Of a stretch of DNA of 36,187 bases, positions 7,617-16,148 are shown piece by piece. Under the pieces are notes generated by a model that searched no databases, was not told the origin of the DNA, and saw only the letters and a list, made by a program, of their open reading frames with translations. The DNA lies in contig JAOUCS010000024.1 in NCBI GenBank assembly GCA_029859645.1, forward strand, positions 1 through 36,187. Direction: 5' to 3'. The stretch is from Lysobacterales bacterium. GTDB taxonomy: Bacteria > Pseudomonadota > Gammaproteobacteria > Xanthomonadales > SZUA-36. Made by a program: the position numbers and the translations under genes. Numbering within the stretch: position 1 is the stretch's first letter; the number at the start of each line of letters is the position of its first letter.

Positions 7617-8819
7617 ATGCCGGCTCATCTCGCGGACACCCTGATCATCGGCGCCGGCGCCGCCGGACTGATGTGCGCGATTACCGCGGCACAGCGCGGA
7701 CGCAGGGTCACGGTGCTGGACCGATCCAACAAGGTGGGCAAAAAAATCCTGATGTCCGGCGGTGGCAGGTGCAATTTCACCAACCTTCATATCAGCCCTG
7801 ACCGGTTCCTGTCGGCCAACCCACATTTCTGCAAAAGCGCCCTCAGCCGGTACACCCAGTGGGACTTTATTGAACTGGTGGAGCGGCATGAAATTGAGTA
7901 CTTCGAGAAACAAACGGTCAATGGCCTGAGTGGGCAGCTGTTTTGCAGGCAGTCTTCGAAACTTATCGTGGCGGCATTGCTTGAAGAGTGTCGCCGCGCG
8001 GGTGTCGAAGTGATCACTCAGTGCGAGACGACCTCTGTCCGCCATAACGATGGCTTCCACCTGGCCGGCAACCTGGGAAGGTTCTCAGCTGAAACCCTGG
8101 TGGTAGCCAGTGGTGGCCTGTCGGTCCCCAGCCTGGGAGGATCGGGCTTTGGTTACCAACTGGCGGAGCAGTTTGGCCTGCGGCAGCTGCCATTGGTGGC
8201 CGGGTTGGTCCCACTGACCTTCACCGGCGCCCTGAATGAAGTCTTTGCACGTCTTTCCGGAATTTCCTGTGAAGTCATTGTTACGAACCCCCGGGCTGCG
8301 TTTCGCGAGGACCTTTTGTTCACCCATCGCGGACTGAGCGGGCCGGCGGTGCTGCAGATCTCCAGTTATTGGAGACCCGGTGAAAGTATCGACCTCAACT
8401 TCCTGCCCGGCCTGGACGCACCGGCATTATTCACAAGCTGGAAAGCAGAACACCCGCGTGCCCTGCTGCGGACACAACTGGCTTCACGACTGCCGGGCAA
8501 ACTGGTCGGGGAACTGGAGGCGCTGTTCTGGCCGGATAACCGGGACCGGCAACTGGCCGACTGGCCGGACCGTCAGCTGAAGGCCGTCGCCGCTGAACTG
8601 CAAGCGTGGCAGGTCAAGCCTGCTGCCACCGAGGGCTATCGAACGGCCGAGGTTACCCTTGGGGGCGTGGACACCAGGGACCTGTCATCCAAAACCATGG
8701 AGTCTGCGACCAGTGGCTTGTTTTTCATCGGCGAAGTGGTCGATGTCACCGGACATCTCGGGGGGTTCAACTTTCAATGGGCCTGGTCTTCGGGTTATGC
8801 CGCCGGCCAGGAAGTGTAG
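7617..8819 (+). CDS. BaiN/YhiN (HI0933)-like NAD(P)/FAD-dependent oxidoreductase
   Basis: The 400-residue flavoprotein starts with an FAD-binding Rossmann motif (IIGAGAAGLMCA at 10-21) followed by the family signature KILMSGGGRCNFTN (43-56). Near the C-terminus are AEVTLGGV and a final block FIGEVVDVTGHLGGFNFQWA, typical of the HI0933/YhiN family, which contacts the flavin. Members are cytoplasmic flavoproteins; the BaiN name comes from a bile-acid enzyme and that activity should not be assumed here. I chose the ATG at 7617 because it puts the Rossmann strand at the N-terminus; the frame is open back to 7431 but overlaps the opposing gene. No good Shine-Dalgarno is seen; TAGAAT lies ten bases upstream of the ATG. 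Confidence 0.9.
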   Translation: MPAHLADTLIIGAGAAGLMCAITAAQRGRRVTVLDRSNKVGKKILMSGGGRCNFTNLHISPDRFLSANPHFCKSALSRYTQWDFIELVERHEIEYFEKQTVNGLSGQLFCRQSSKLIVAALLEECRRAGVEVITQCETTSVRHNDGFHLAGNLGRFSAETLVVASGGLSVPSLGGSGFGYQLAEQFGLRQLPLVAGLVPLTFTGALNEVFARLSGISCEVIVTNPRAAFREDLLFTHRGLSGPAVLQISSYWRPGESIDLNFLPGLDAPALFTSWKAEHPRALLRTQLASRLPGKLVGELEALFWPDNRDRQLADWPDRQLKAVAAELQAWQVKPAATEGYRTAEVTLGGVDTRDLSSKTMESATSGLFFIGEVVDVTGHLGGFNFQWAWSSGYAAGQEV

Positions 8820-8868
8820 GGGCGAACCCGGTATCCGAAATCGCACTTCCGAATACCGGGCCCGCCCC
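8819..8868. repeat. Intergenic palindromic element overlapping the flavoprotein stop codon
   Basis: GGGGCG (8819-8824) pairs with CGCCCC (8863-8868), and CCCGGTAT (8827-8834) pairs with ATACCGGG (8853-8860), around a 2x2 internal loop and an 18-base apical loop. The first base is the last base of the flavoprotein TAG stop. No T-run follows, so it is not a classical intrinsic terminator. It may protect mRNA ends or be one copy of a dispersed intergenic repeat; no second copy is in this window. Confidence 0.6.
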
Positions 8869-8888
8869 CACGGGGCACTCGGTGGTGA

Positions 8889-9242
8889 TTACAGGCTTAT
8901 GGCGCGTTCAGCAGCGTCCGGCTCGGTTAATGGCACGCTGACCAGTCTCTTTACCCTGGCCCTGGAGTCGACCACGCAGTCGGCCCTCGCCACGACTTCA
9001 TTGCTGGCGGGGTCACGGGCATCGAGGTGAATGGTCTCGCGCACTCTTAACCGTGCTTTTGAAGTATCACTGTCCGGACTTACGCTGTAGTCCAGGGGAG
9101 CGTCACTGCCGCTGGCAAGCACGGTGACCATTGCGTCGGCACACGCGTCCAGCCCGTCTTGCAGGGAAGCCGCAGTTACACTGCAGGGCGCCAGGGCCAG
9201 GGCCACGGCGCAACCAACTGTCAGAATCTTGCTGTTGTTCAT
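8889..9242 (-). CDS. Small secreted hypothetical protein
   Basis: The 117-residue protein has a clear Sec signal peptide (MNNSKILTVGCAVALALAP, cleavage near VTA-AS at about 25). The mature part is about 92 residues, acidic, with two cysteines (in LDACADAM and RADCVVDSR) that could form a disulfide, and an alternating pattern near VRETIHLDARD suggesting a beta-sheet fold. The start is supported by an AAAGGAGAG box six to eight bases upstream of the ATG at 9242 and by a promoter-like sequence at 9286-9314. I do not recognise the family and assign no function; periplasmic location is inferred from the leader. Confidence 0.75.
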   Translation of the reverse strand: MNNSKILTVGCAVALALAPCSVTAASLQDGLDACADAMVTVLASGSDAPLDYSVSPDSDTSKARLRVRETIHLDARDPASNEVVARADCVVDSRARVKRLVSVPLTEPDAAERAISL

Positions 9243-9285
9243 CGCTACTCTCCTTTGTTGATGAATGTTTCAGAACACGGTTGCA

Positions 9286-9314
9286 AGATTAGAAATCCGG
9301 TGGCCTGCTGACAA
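9286..9314 (-). promoter_or_regulatory. Sigma-70-type promoter for the small secreted protein gene
   Basis: On the minus strand TTGTCA (9314-9309) and TAATCT (9291-9286) are separated by 17 bases, close to the TTGACA/TATAAT consensus. A start about 7 bases downstream would give a leader of roughly 35 bases containing the AGGAG box. It also places the secreted-protein gene in its own transcription unit, separate from the upstream LysR gene. Confidence 0.55.
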
Positions 9315-9346
9315 ACGCTGTTTAATTGCCTATGACATAATTTTTT

Positions 9347-10243
9347 TCATGCATCGGCCTGGAACTCCTCCAGCAGCCAATCAATAATGCCCATGACCTC
9401 CGGCCGTTCTTCCTCCTCCGGGCGATGAGCCATGAAAAACTGCTCGCCGGTATCCACTTCGTCATTAAATGCACACACCAGGGCGCCGGATTCGAACAGG
9501 CGTTCGCTGAGCGGCCAGGACACCAGCGCCACACCCAGCCCTTCGGATGCCGCCAGCACGACAGCGGCCATCGAATCAAATCGGAAAATCTTCCCGGCCC
9601 TGGGTGGCTTGATGTCAATGGCCTGGGCCCAGTTGACCCAGGAGTGCGGCCGGTTCTCATGCACGATCAGGGTCTGACCGTCCAGGTCGGAATACTTCGA
9701 GAACATCGCCTTCTTCTTCAAGGCCGGCGAACAGGCCGCCACGATCCGCCGGGGAAACAGGGGATAAGTGACCAGTTCCGGCCATTCACCGCTACCCAAC
9801 AGAATGGAAAGATCGGCATCCGGCGGATGCTCTTTCATCAGGCTGGGCTGGGTAACGACCCGGATGTCGGTATCGGGCATCAGGGACTGAAAAGATTTCA
9901 GCCGGGGCAGCAACAACTCCCTGGCGAAAAAAGGAGGCACACACAAACGGATGATGCGCCGCCCATACTCGGTCAGCAACTGGTGCGTTTCGGCTTCCAG
10001 GCGTGCAAACATCCCGTCCAGGAATTCATGGTACTTGTGGCCTGCACCGGTGAGTTCCAGGGCCCTGGTTTTTCTGAAGAACAGGTCAATGCCCAGGAAA
10101 GACTCGAGATTCCTGACCTGGTGGCTGACCGCGGAGGGCGTAATGAACAGCTCATCTGCAGCCAGCTTGAAGCTGAGGTGGCGTCCGGCAACCTGGAAAG
10201 CCCGCAGCGCCCGCAACGACGGCATTCGGGTACTTGGTTTCAT
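9347..10243 (-). CDS. LysR-family transcriptional regulator
   Basis: The protein is about 298 residues, the usual LysR length. The N-terminal winged helix-turn-helix is evident (LRALRAFQVAGRHLSFKLAA, ELFITPSAVSHQVRNLESFL, LFFRKTRALELTGAG). The C-terminal effector domain follows, with RIIRLCVPPFFARELLLPRL at its start. The ITPSAVSHQVRNLE pattern is like the GcvA/AmpR branch. I start it at the ATG at 10243, which has AGG about six bases upstream; a TTG two codons earlier would sit on top of that site. LysR proteins often control a divergent gene, but here both neighbours run in the same direction, so the target is probably elsewhere or the gene itself. Effector unknown. Confidence 0.92.
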   Translation of the reverse strand: MKPSTRMPSLRALRAFQVAGRHLSFKLAADELFITPSAVSHQVRNLESFLGIDLFFRKTRALELTGAGHKYHEFLDGMFARLEAETHQLLTEYGRRIIRLCVPPFFARELLLPRLKSFQSLMPDTDIRVVTQPSLMKEHPPDADLSILLGSGEWPELVTYPLFPRRIVAACSPALKKKAMFSKYSDLDGQTLIVHENRPHSWVNWAQAIDIKPPRAGKIFRFDSMAAVVLAASEGLGVALVSWPLSERLFESGALVCAFNDEVDTGEQFFMAHRPEEEERPEVMGIIDWLLEEFQADA

Positions 10244-10366
10244 AGACAACCTGCTGCAAGGAACATGCCAGTAGTCAAGATACTGTTTTTGATGGACTAT
10301 TTAGAATTCGGCAGGTGGAAACTGCACCGGACTGGTGCCCTCCAGGCAGGCTTGCACGAGATTGGG

Positions 10367-12232
10367 CTACTGGTAGCCCGCCGCCTGTAGCTGGAAGAGG
10401 CGGGCGTAATGACCGTCCAGAGCCATCAGTTGCTCATGGCTGCCACGCTCGATGATCCGTCCATTTTCGATCACAACGATCTGGCTGGCCATGCGCACGG
10501 TGGAAAACCGATGTGAAATCAGGATCGCGATCCTGCTTTGAGTGAGCTTCCTGAAATGTTCGAAAATAGTGGCTTCCGCTGCCGCATCCATCGCGGCAGT
10601 CGGCTCGTCCAGCACCAGGATGTCCGCCTCACTGCGCATGAAAGCGCGCGCCAGCGCAATTTTCTGCCATTGCCCGCCGGAAAGTTCCTGGCCGCCCTTG
10701 AACCATTTACCCAGCTGGGTCTGGTAACCCTCGGGCAGGTCCGCGACGATGTCGTCGGCCATGCCTTTTTCTGCGGCTTCCTGCCACTGCTCTTCATCAT
10801 CGAAAAACCGTACGTCTCCAGCGCCGATGTTTTCACCAACCAGCAACTGGTAGCGGGCAAAGTCCTGGAAAATCACGCCGATCCGCTGGCGCAACGCGTC
10901 TTCCGGCCACTGTTCCAGCTCCATGCCATCCAGCAGAATGCGGCCGGAATCGGGCCGGTAGAGCCGGGTCATCAGCTTGATCAGCGTGGTTTTGCCGGAG
11001 CCGTTTTCACCCACCAGCGCCAGCGACTCGCCCGGGCGGATATGCAGATCGATATCCTGCAACGCAGGCCGGGAAGCGCCGGGATAGGTAAATGATACGG
11101 CTTCGAACCGGATTCCATCCTGCGGCTCGGGACCGCGGGCCACCTCGCCCTGCGGCTGGACTGCCGGCCGGCTGGAGGGCGTCTCCAGGTATTCATAGAG
11201 CGTCGACAGGTAGAGATTGTCCTCGTACATACCACCGATGGCTGTCAGGATCGCGGACACGGCAGACTGGCCCTGCCGGAACAGCATCAGGTACATCGTC
11301 ATCTGCCCAAGCGTGATTCGGCTGAGCACGGCGGCGGCGGCAATCCATGCATAAGCACCGTACAAAGCGGCTGTTCCGATCAAGCCCAGCAGAAAGCCCC
11401 AGCCATCACGGCGAATTGCCAGCGATCGATCACGGGCATACAGGCGTTCGAAAATATTGCGGTATCGCTGCAGCAGCAGGGGCCCCAGGCCAAACAGCTT
11501 GACCTCTTTGACGTTATCCTCACGCGCCAAAACCGTTTCCAGGTAGATCTGCATGCGGGTATCCGGAGAGCGCCAGCGAAACAGGGTAAACGCCTCACCT
11601 GAGAAACGCGTCTCGGCCACAAAGCTCGGCAACCCTGCCAGGATCAGCACGAGCACCGCCCAGGGAGAAAACTGGATAAGCAGCACGCCGTAACTGACCA
11701 GTGAAACCAGGTTCTGCCCCAAACCGAAGGTCCGGTTCACGAGCGAAAGAGGGCGGCTGGATGCTTCACGCCGGGCGCGTGTCAGCTTGTCGTAAAACTC
11801 TGAATCCTCGAACTGGGCCAGCTCCAGGGTCAGCGCTTTTTCCAGGATCATCACGTTGACCCGTTGGCCAAGCTGGGCGCGTAACAGTGCCTGGCACAGG
11901 GAAATACCCCTTTGTGCGCCGGCCAGCACGGCGACGACAGCCGCTTCCAGCGCCACCAGTCCGAAAACCGTCGTGAACTCCGCCTCTCCGGTTACGCGGT
12001 AAGTCTCTGCTGCCGCCACCACTGAATCAATAATCAGCGCACCAACCCAGGCAACCGCCGCCGGCAGGATACCGGCCACCAGGGTCAAAAAGCCCAGCGC
12101 CACGGTCAGGCGCCGGTTGGTTTGCCAAACCAGCCCCAGGGCGCGGCGGCTGTAGCGAAAAACCCCCAGGAAGCTGCGACCTTGCGCTTCGGGCGGTGTG
12201 TCGGATGAATTGGGGTGAGCAGAAGGGGCCAT
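10367..12232 (-). CDS. ABC transporter, fused permease/ATPase (exporter type)
   Basis: The 621-residue half-transporter has an N-terminal six-helix membrane domain (about 40-340) and a C-terminal ATPase domain. ATPase motifs are complete: Walker A GENGSGKTT (408-416), Q-loop VIFQDF near 453-458, signature LSGGQWQKIALARA (517-530), Walker B ILVLDEPTAAMD (538-549) and H-loop ILISHRF. It should act as a homodimer in the inner membrane, exporting a substrate such as a lipid, peptide or drug. The permease resembles the group often annotated as HlyB/MsbA-like. The ATG at 12232 is chosen because upstream codons are unlike the family and overlap the divergent gene; no good ribosome binding site is visible. 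Substrate is unknown. It is divergent from the LolA-like gene, 52 bases away. Confidence 0.9.
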   Translation of the reverse strand: MAPSAHPNSSDTPPEAQGRSFLGVFRYSRRALGLVWQTNRRLTVALGFLTLVAGILPAAVAWVGALIIDSVVAAAETYRVTGEAEFTTVFGLVALEAAVVAVLAGAQRGISLCQALLRAQLGQRVNVMILEKALTLELAQFEDSEFYDKLTRARREASSRPLSLVNRTFGLGQNLVSLVSYGVLLIQFSPWAVLVLILAGLPSFVAETRFSGEAFTLFRWRSPDTRMQIYLETVLAREDNVKEVKLFGLGPLLLQRYRNIFERLYARDRSLAIRRDGWGFLLGLIGTAALYGAYAWIAAAAVLSRITLGQMTMYLMLFRQGQSAVSAILTAIGGMYEDNLYLSTLYEYLETPSSRPAVQPQGEVARGPEPQDGIRFEAVSFTYPGASRPALQDIDLHIRPGESLALVGENGSGKTTLIKLMTRLYRPDSGRILLDGMELEQWPEDALRQRIGVIFQDFARYQLLVGENIGAGDVRFFDDEEQWQEAAEKGMADDIVADLPEGYQTQLGKWFKGGQELSGGQWQKIALARAFMRSEADILVLDEPTAAMDAAAEATIFEHFRKLTQSRIAILISHRFSTVRMASQIVVIENGRIIERGSHEQLMALDGHYARLFQLQAAGYQ

Positions 12233-12284
12233 TGGCGTATAACATGGTGACGTAAAACCGGAAGCAAAAGCCCCGGGGGAAACG

Positions 12285-13025
12285 ATGCTCAAAGCAATGC
12301 AGAATCTGCTGATCGTTCTTTGCCTGGTGCCGGCCTGCCTGTATGCCGGCGATCTCGAAGAGCTGCTGGCCCGCAACGAAGCGGCTGTAGGCGGCGCCGA
12401 AAACTGGGCGAAAATTGACAACGTCAGGGTTCAGCTGACGATTGAAGAACCCGATTTCGAGGTAGACGCCACCTACGTAGCGAGCCGGGAAGGCCGAATG
12501 CGCATCGACATCCTGATGAACGGCAAGCGGGTTTTCAGCGAGGGACTGGATGATAACGGCCGGGCCTGGCAATGGACGCAGGCGGATGGCATCAAGCTTC
12601 AAAATGAGCAGTCAGCCGCCGCATTGCGCCACGGCATCCAGTTTCCGGGCCGGTTTTTTACCTTGATGGACCTGTATCGCAGCGGCACATCGGTGACACT
12701 GGAGGGGCAGGTGCTGGAGGAAGACAACACCCAGTGGCGCGTTCGCGTCACGCTGGCCGATGATTTCAGCCGGGATTATTTTGTCGATGACGCGACCGCA
12801 TTGATCGTCCGCGAGCACGACCGGCGGGCCTTTCACCCAGCGGCAGACCCGACAGCCGTTCTGATCGAAACCCGAAAAGAGGAGCCGGACTGGCTGAATG
12901 GGGTCCTTTTGTACCAGGTCAGCAAGAATAGCAACCTGGCGACCGGCGAATGGCTGGCCACCACCCGGGTGCGTTCTACCGAGCACAATATCGAACTACC
13001 GGACGACTATTTCCAGCCGCAATAA
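12285..13025 (+). CDS. LolA-like periplasmic protein
   Basis: The 246-residue protein begins with a signal peptide (MLKAMQNLLIVLCLVPACLYA, cleavage before GDLEELL). The mature part starts with a helix ending in NEAAVGGAENWAKI and then runs as amphipathic beta strands (VRVQLTIEEP, VDATYVASREGRMRIDILMNG, ARFxTLMD-like). That pattern is typical of LolA/LolB-fold proteins that bind a lipid or lipoprotein tail; sequence support is by pattern only. GGGGGA lies four bases before the ATG. It is divergent from the ABC exporter, which could link it to envelope transport, and it ends in the strong terminator at 13021-13056. A similar beta-rich domain precedes the hydrolase domain of the gene at 16739-18193. 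Confidence 0.65.
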   Translation: MLKAMQNLLIVLCLVPACLYAGDLEELLARNEAAVGGAENWAKIDNVRVQLTIEEPDFEVDATYVASREGRMRIDILMNGKRVFSEGLDDNGRAWQWTQADGIKLQNEQSAAALRHGIQFPGRFFTLMDLYRSGTSVTLEGQVLEEDNTQWRVRVTLADDFSRDYFVDDATALIVREHDRRAFHPAADPTAVLIETRKEEPDWLNGVLLYQVSKNSNLATGEWLATTRVRSTEHNIELPDDYFQPQ

Positions 13026-13056
13026 AAAAGGGCCCCGGTCGGGGCCCTTTTTTATT
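13021..13056. terminator. Bidirectional intrinsic terminator
   Basis: A perfect 16-base inverted repeat (AATAAAAAAGGGCCCC at 13021-13036 and its complement at 13041-13056) encloses a GGTC loop. The GC core is flanked by A-run and T-run, so it can terminate both the LolA-like gene (plus) and the spondin-domain gene (minus). The plus-strand stop codon TAA at 13023-13025 lies inside the left arm. Confidence 0.95.
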
Positions 13057-13079
13057 CAACTCAAGGTGCGAATACCGAC

Positions 13080-13730
13080 TTACTTGATCCGGCGAACGGT
13101 CACTTTCGCCACCGGGCTGCGCCAGTCGTGCAGCATCGGGATGGTATCGCCGATGCCATGGACTCCGTTGGCGACGTGGACATAACCTTCACCACTGTCA
13201 TCAGGCATGTTGGCGCCCTCGCAGAAAGCCCCTGGTGGGCCCGGGATGCTGACACACAGTTCATCGTTGTATTCAGTGCCGGCGTCATAGGCTATCGCCG
13301 TCTCCGTGCGTTCATTGCGCGGCAGGTAGACCGAGTTCAAAGCGACAAAGGAGTCATTGGTCGGCAACATCATGGCCGCAAAACTCAGCCGGTTGTATTG
13401 GTTGCTACCCGAAATCGTGAATGTCACCGATGCGCCGGGCATGATCGGGCCCGTGTCGGCCGTATCCTGGACCAGCTCGGGAACGGAGAGCAGCAGGTCA
13501 CTCAATGGCTCGATATTGCCATCTTCTGCCAGTAATTCCAGCTGTGGAAGGGCGGGCATTCCCGCCTCGAAAAAAGCAATGTCGCTCTTGTGCGTCGCCG
13601 CAAGCACCGGCGTAAAAATCTGTCCCTTGGTCACGTTGGTGATGGTGACCTCATAGGTTCTGTTTTCACCTGCGAAGAGCGATCCGCTGAACATCAATGC
13701 GGCACTCAGGATTAAAGCTGTCTTTTTCAT
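13080..13730 (-). CDS. Secreted spondin-domain protein
   Basis: The 216-residue protein starts at the ATG at 13730, with AGGAG eight bases upstream; a longer open frame exists but lacks a binding site. MKKTALILSAALMFSGSLFA is a signal peptide. The mature sequence matches the spondin N-terminal domain as found in bacteria: YEVTITNVTKGQIFTPVLAA, THKSDIAFFEAGMPALPQLE, LAEDGNIEPL, then a beta-rich part with NRLSFAAMMLPTNDSFVALN and IPGPPGAFC. Bacterial members are exported, possibly calcium-binding, and of unknown role. It is divergent from the response regulator with a shared 217-base AT-rich region, so control by that two-component system is plausible. It terminates at the shared hairpin at 13021-13056. 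Confidence 0.88.
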   Translation of the reverse strand: MKKTALILSAALMFSGSLFAGENRTYEVTITNVTKGQIFTPVLAATHKSDIAFFEAGMPALPQLELLAEDGNIEPLSDLLLSVPELVQDTADTGPIMPGASVTFTISGSNQYNRLSFAAMMLPTNDSFVALNSVYLPRNERTETAIAYDAGTEYNDELCVSIPGPPGAFCEGANMPDDSGEGYVHVANGVHGIGDTIPMLHDWRSPVAKVTVRRIK

Positions 13731-13947
13731 GTGATTAAACTCCTGTCTGTTTCGAAATCTTGGTTTTGGGTGCTGTCTCACGTCCCGATACCTATTCTCC
13801 AAAACAGTGTTCACAGGCCTATCACGAATTATTGATTCTGTATGTTCATGGAATAAAAGGGTTTTTTATCGAAAAAATAATTCGCCGTGATACTTTCGTT
13901 AGATTTCTGGTCTATTTTTTCGAACAGGAATGACAACGGGAAAGAAT
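13731..13947. promoter_or_regulatory. AT-rich divergent regulatory region (spondin gene / two-component system)
   Basis: This 217-base gap is visibly more AT-rich than its surroundings, especially 13829-13925. It contains a spaced dyad, CACGAATTATT (13823-13833) and AATAATTCG (13876-13884), the latter followed by CC and GTG. Promoters for both flanking genes should lie here; I could not fix a good -35/-10 pair. The dyad could be a regulator site. Confidence 0.4.
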
Positions 13948-14667
13948 ATGAACAAGCGAAAGGTACTGGTGGTCGAGGACGAAAAGGACATTGCCGAACT
14001 GCTCGCCCTGCATCTGCATGACCTTGATTGCAAGGTCACCCTGGCAGCCGATGGACATGCAGGGATGCGCCATGCGTTCGCCCAAAACTGGGACCTGGTG
14101 ATCCTTGACCTGCGCCTGCCGGGACCCGACGGATTGAGCATCTGCCGCACACTGCGGCGCGAGTCGCATTATGTACCTATCCTGATGCTGACTTCGAAAT
14201 CGTCCGAGCTCGACCGGGTGCTGGGCCTGGAACTGGGCGCTGACGATTACGTGACCAAACCTTTCAGCATCTCCGAACTGATGGCCAGGGTGAAAGCCAT
14301 TTTCCGGCGCATCGAGTCGCTGGAGAAACGCTTTCCGGGGGGCGCGGAAACCCTGACCATTGGACCCATTACCATCGACACCAGTGGGCGGCAGGTACTG
14401 GTTAACAACGAGCCCATGCCCTTGACCGCTCGCGAATTTGACCTGCTACTGCATTTTGCCCGGCACCCGGGGCATGTTTTCAGCCGGGCACAATTGCTGG
14501 ACAGCGTCTGGGGATATGGCCATGACGGCTATGAACATACGGTCAACTCCCACATCAACCGCCTGCGTTCCAAGATTGAACCGGACCCGGCCCAGCCCGA
14601 GGTCATCGTCACTGTGTGGGGTGTGGGTTACAAGCTCGACGCACAATCGGGAATGCAAGCCGCATGA
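13948..14667 (+). CDS. OmpR/PhoB-family response regulator
   Basis: The protein has 239 residues from the ATG at 13948 (GGGA about seven bases upstream); an ATG 18 bases earlier has its AGGA too close. The receiver domain (1-120) has acidic residues E10-D11, phosphoacceptor D54 in VILDLRLPGPDG, T82 and K104 in YVTKPF. The C-terminal winged-helix domain (about 135-235) carries LTAREFDLLLHFARHPGHVF, SRAQLLDSVWGYGHDGYEHT and VNSHINRLRSKIE, and ends with the family's TVWGVGYKLD. It overlaps the kinase gene by an ATGA junction, so the two form a coupled pair. The stimulus is unknown; the neighbouring spondin gene is a possible target. Confidence 0.95.
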   Translation: MNKRKVLVVEDEKDIAELLALHLHDLDCKVTLAADGHAGMRHAFAQNWDLVILDLRLPGPDGLSICRTLRRESHYVPILMLTSKSSELDRVLGLELGADDYVTKPFSISELMARVKAIFRRIESLEKRFPGGAETLTIGPITIDTSGRQVLVNNEPMPLTAREFDLLLHFARHPGHVFSRAQLLDSVWGYGHDGYEHTVNSHINRLRSKIEPDPAQPEVIVTVWGVGYKLDAQSGMQAA

Positions 14668-16148
14668 GGACGCTATTCGCGCGACTCAGTGCCGCATTGT
14701 TCCTCGTGGTTGCCATTATAGGTGGCGGTTTCTTCATGGTGGAGCAGGTCAGCACGCGCCTCTACTACGAGGAGATCACGCAGCGCCTGAACGCCTCTAT
14801 CGCGATGTATGTCACCGGCGAGATGCAGCTGATCGAAGACGGCGCAGTCAATGCAGATGCTCTCACCTTGCTGGCGCAAAGAGCAATGATCATCAATCCC
14901 ACGGTCGAGGTGTATTTGCTGGACACCGAGGGCCGGATCCTGGCCCATGCGATGCCACCGGAATCCATCCAGTCCACCACGGTGGAACTTGAACCGGTCA
15001 GGAAGCTGATGGGGGGCGAAACGGAAATGCCGCTGCGAGGCACCGACCCCCGCAACACCGAGCGCCAAAAAATCTTTTCCGCCCACCCGGTGATGCACAA
15101 CGACCAGTTGCAGGGCTACCTGTACGCGATACTTGGCGGACAGAAATACGATGAGCTGGCCGACAGCGTGCGTGGTAGCTATGTGCAGAAACTCAGCCTC
15201 GGTGCATTGGTAGCCATTGTCCTGACCGCCTTCCTGGTGGGATTGCTGGTCTTTGGCCTGCTCACCCGGCGACTCGCCCGCCTGACCTCAGATGTGCAGC
15301 GTTTCACCGACTCCGGCTTCGATCCGGAACGGGTTGAATTCCTGGCATTGAATGACACGAACTCCGGAAAACAGGACGAAATCGGCCAGCTTCGCGAGGC
15401 ATTCTCCGGCATGGCCAACAAAATCCGGGAACAGTTCGAAGGCCTGAAAGAAACCGATCGCCTGCGCCGTGAACTGGTCAGCAATGTGTCGCATGACCTG
15501 CGCACTCCGCTGGCTTCCATGCACGGTTACGTGGAAACCCTGTTGCTGAAGAACGACACGCTGAACGAATCCGAGCGCCGGCGTTACCTGGAAATCACCC
15601 GCAAGCATTCGCTGCGCCTGGGGCAACTGATCGGTGACCTGTTCGAACTGTCCAAGCTGGACTCGGCGAGCATCAAGCCCACGCTGGAGACGTTTTCCCT
15701 GGCCGAACTGTTGCAGGATGTGACCCAGGAATTTGAACTGCAGGCTGAACAGAAGGGTATCGACATCGAGGTCAACGCGCAGGATGGCTCGTCGATGGTG
15801 CATGCAGATATTGGCCTGATGCAACGGGTGCTGGAAAACCTGCTGCGCAATGCCGTGCGTTACACCCCGCAAGGGGGCACGATCTCGATCAGCCTCGACA
15901 GGAAACCCGGTTGCGTGGCCGTGGCGGTCGCCGATACCGGTTGCGGGATCGCAGAACACGAACTGGACCGCATCTTCGACCGCTTCTACCGTTCAGAACA
16001 GGGTGAGGAAGAGCGCACCAACTCGGCCGGACTCGGCCTGGCAATTGTTAAGCGCATCCTGGACCTGCACGGCAGTCGCATCACCGTCGACAGCATCGTC
16101 AACCAGGGCACCCGTTTCGAGTTTGATGTGCCGGCGCGAGCCGCCTGA
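14664..16148 (+). CDS. Two-component sensor histidine kinase
   Basis: The 494-residue kinase is translated from the ATG at 14664, overlapping the regulator stop (ATGA). It has a transmembrane helix at about 8-28, a periplasmic sensor of about 150 residues, a second helix at about 178-200, a HAMP-like linker, and a HisKA domain with phosphoacceptor H277 in NVSHDLRTPLASMHGYVETL. The ATP-binding domain has N-box ENLLRNAVRYT (N395), G1 VADTGCGIAEHELDRIF, F-box FDRFYR and G2 GLGLAIVKRI. All catalytic motifs are intact. The periplasmic region contains YLLDTEGRILAHAMP, a PAS/dCache-like strand pattern. It phosphorylates the adjacent regulator; the signal is unknown. Confidence 0.95.
   Translation: MRTLFARLSAALFLVVAIIGGGFFMVEQVSTRLYYEEITQRLNASIAMYVTGEMQLIEDGAVNADALTLLAQRAMIINPTVEVYLLDTEGRILAHAMPPESIQSTTVELEPVRKLMGGETEMPLRGTDPRNTERQKIFSAHPVMHNDQLQGYLYAILGGQKYDELADSVRGSYVQKLSLGALVAIVLTAFLVGLLVFGLLTRRLARLTSDVQRFTDSGFDPERVEFLALNDTNSGKQDEIGQLREAFSGMANKIREQFEGLKETDRLRRELVSNVSHDLRTPLASMHGYVETLLLKNDTLNESERRRYLEITRKHSLRLGQLIGDLFELSKLDSASIKPTLETFSLAELLQDVTQEFELQAEQKGIDIEVNAQDGSSMVHADIGLMQRVLENLLRNAVRYTPQGGTISISLDRKPGCVAVAVADTGCGIAEHELDRIFDRFYRSEQGEEERTNSAGLGLAIVKRILDLHGSRITVDSIVNQGTRFEFDVPARAA

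Noticed and set aside
7584-8060. Upstream open frame of the YgjP-like gene (extra 159 codons on the minus strand)
   Set aside because: It lies entirely antisense to the flavoprotein gene, has no similarity to the family N-terminus, and would make the protein far longer than other YgjP proteins.
10261-10366. Terminator between the LysR and ABC transporter genes
   Set aside because: Only a 5-base stem (GCACC/GGTGC) without a T-run on the needed strand was found.
9425-10390. Plus-strand 321-codon open frame opposite the LysR gene
   Set aside because: It is fully antisense to a regulator with all expected motifs and has no ribosome binding site.
12233-12421. N-terminal extension of the ABC transporter
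   Set aside because: It overlaps the start of the divergent LolA-like gene and is low-complexity; the family begins just before the first membrane helix.
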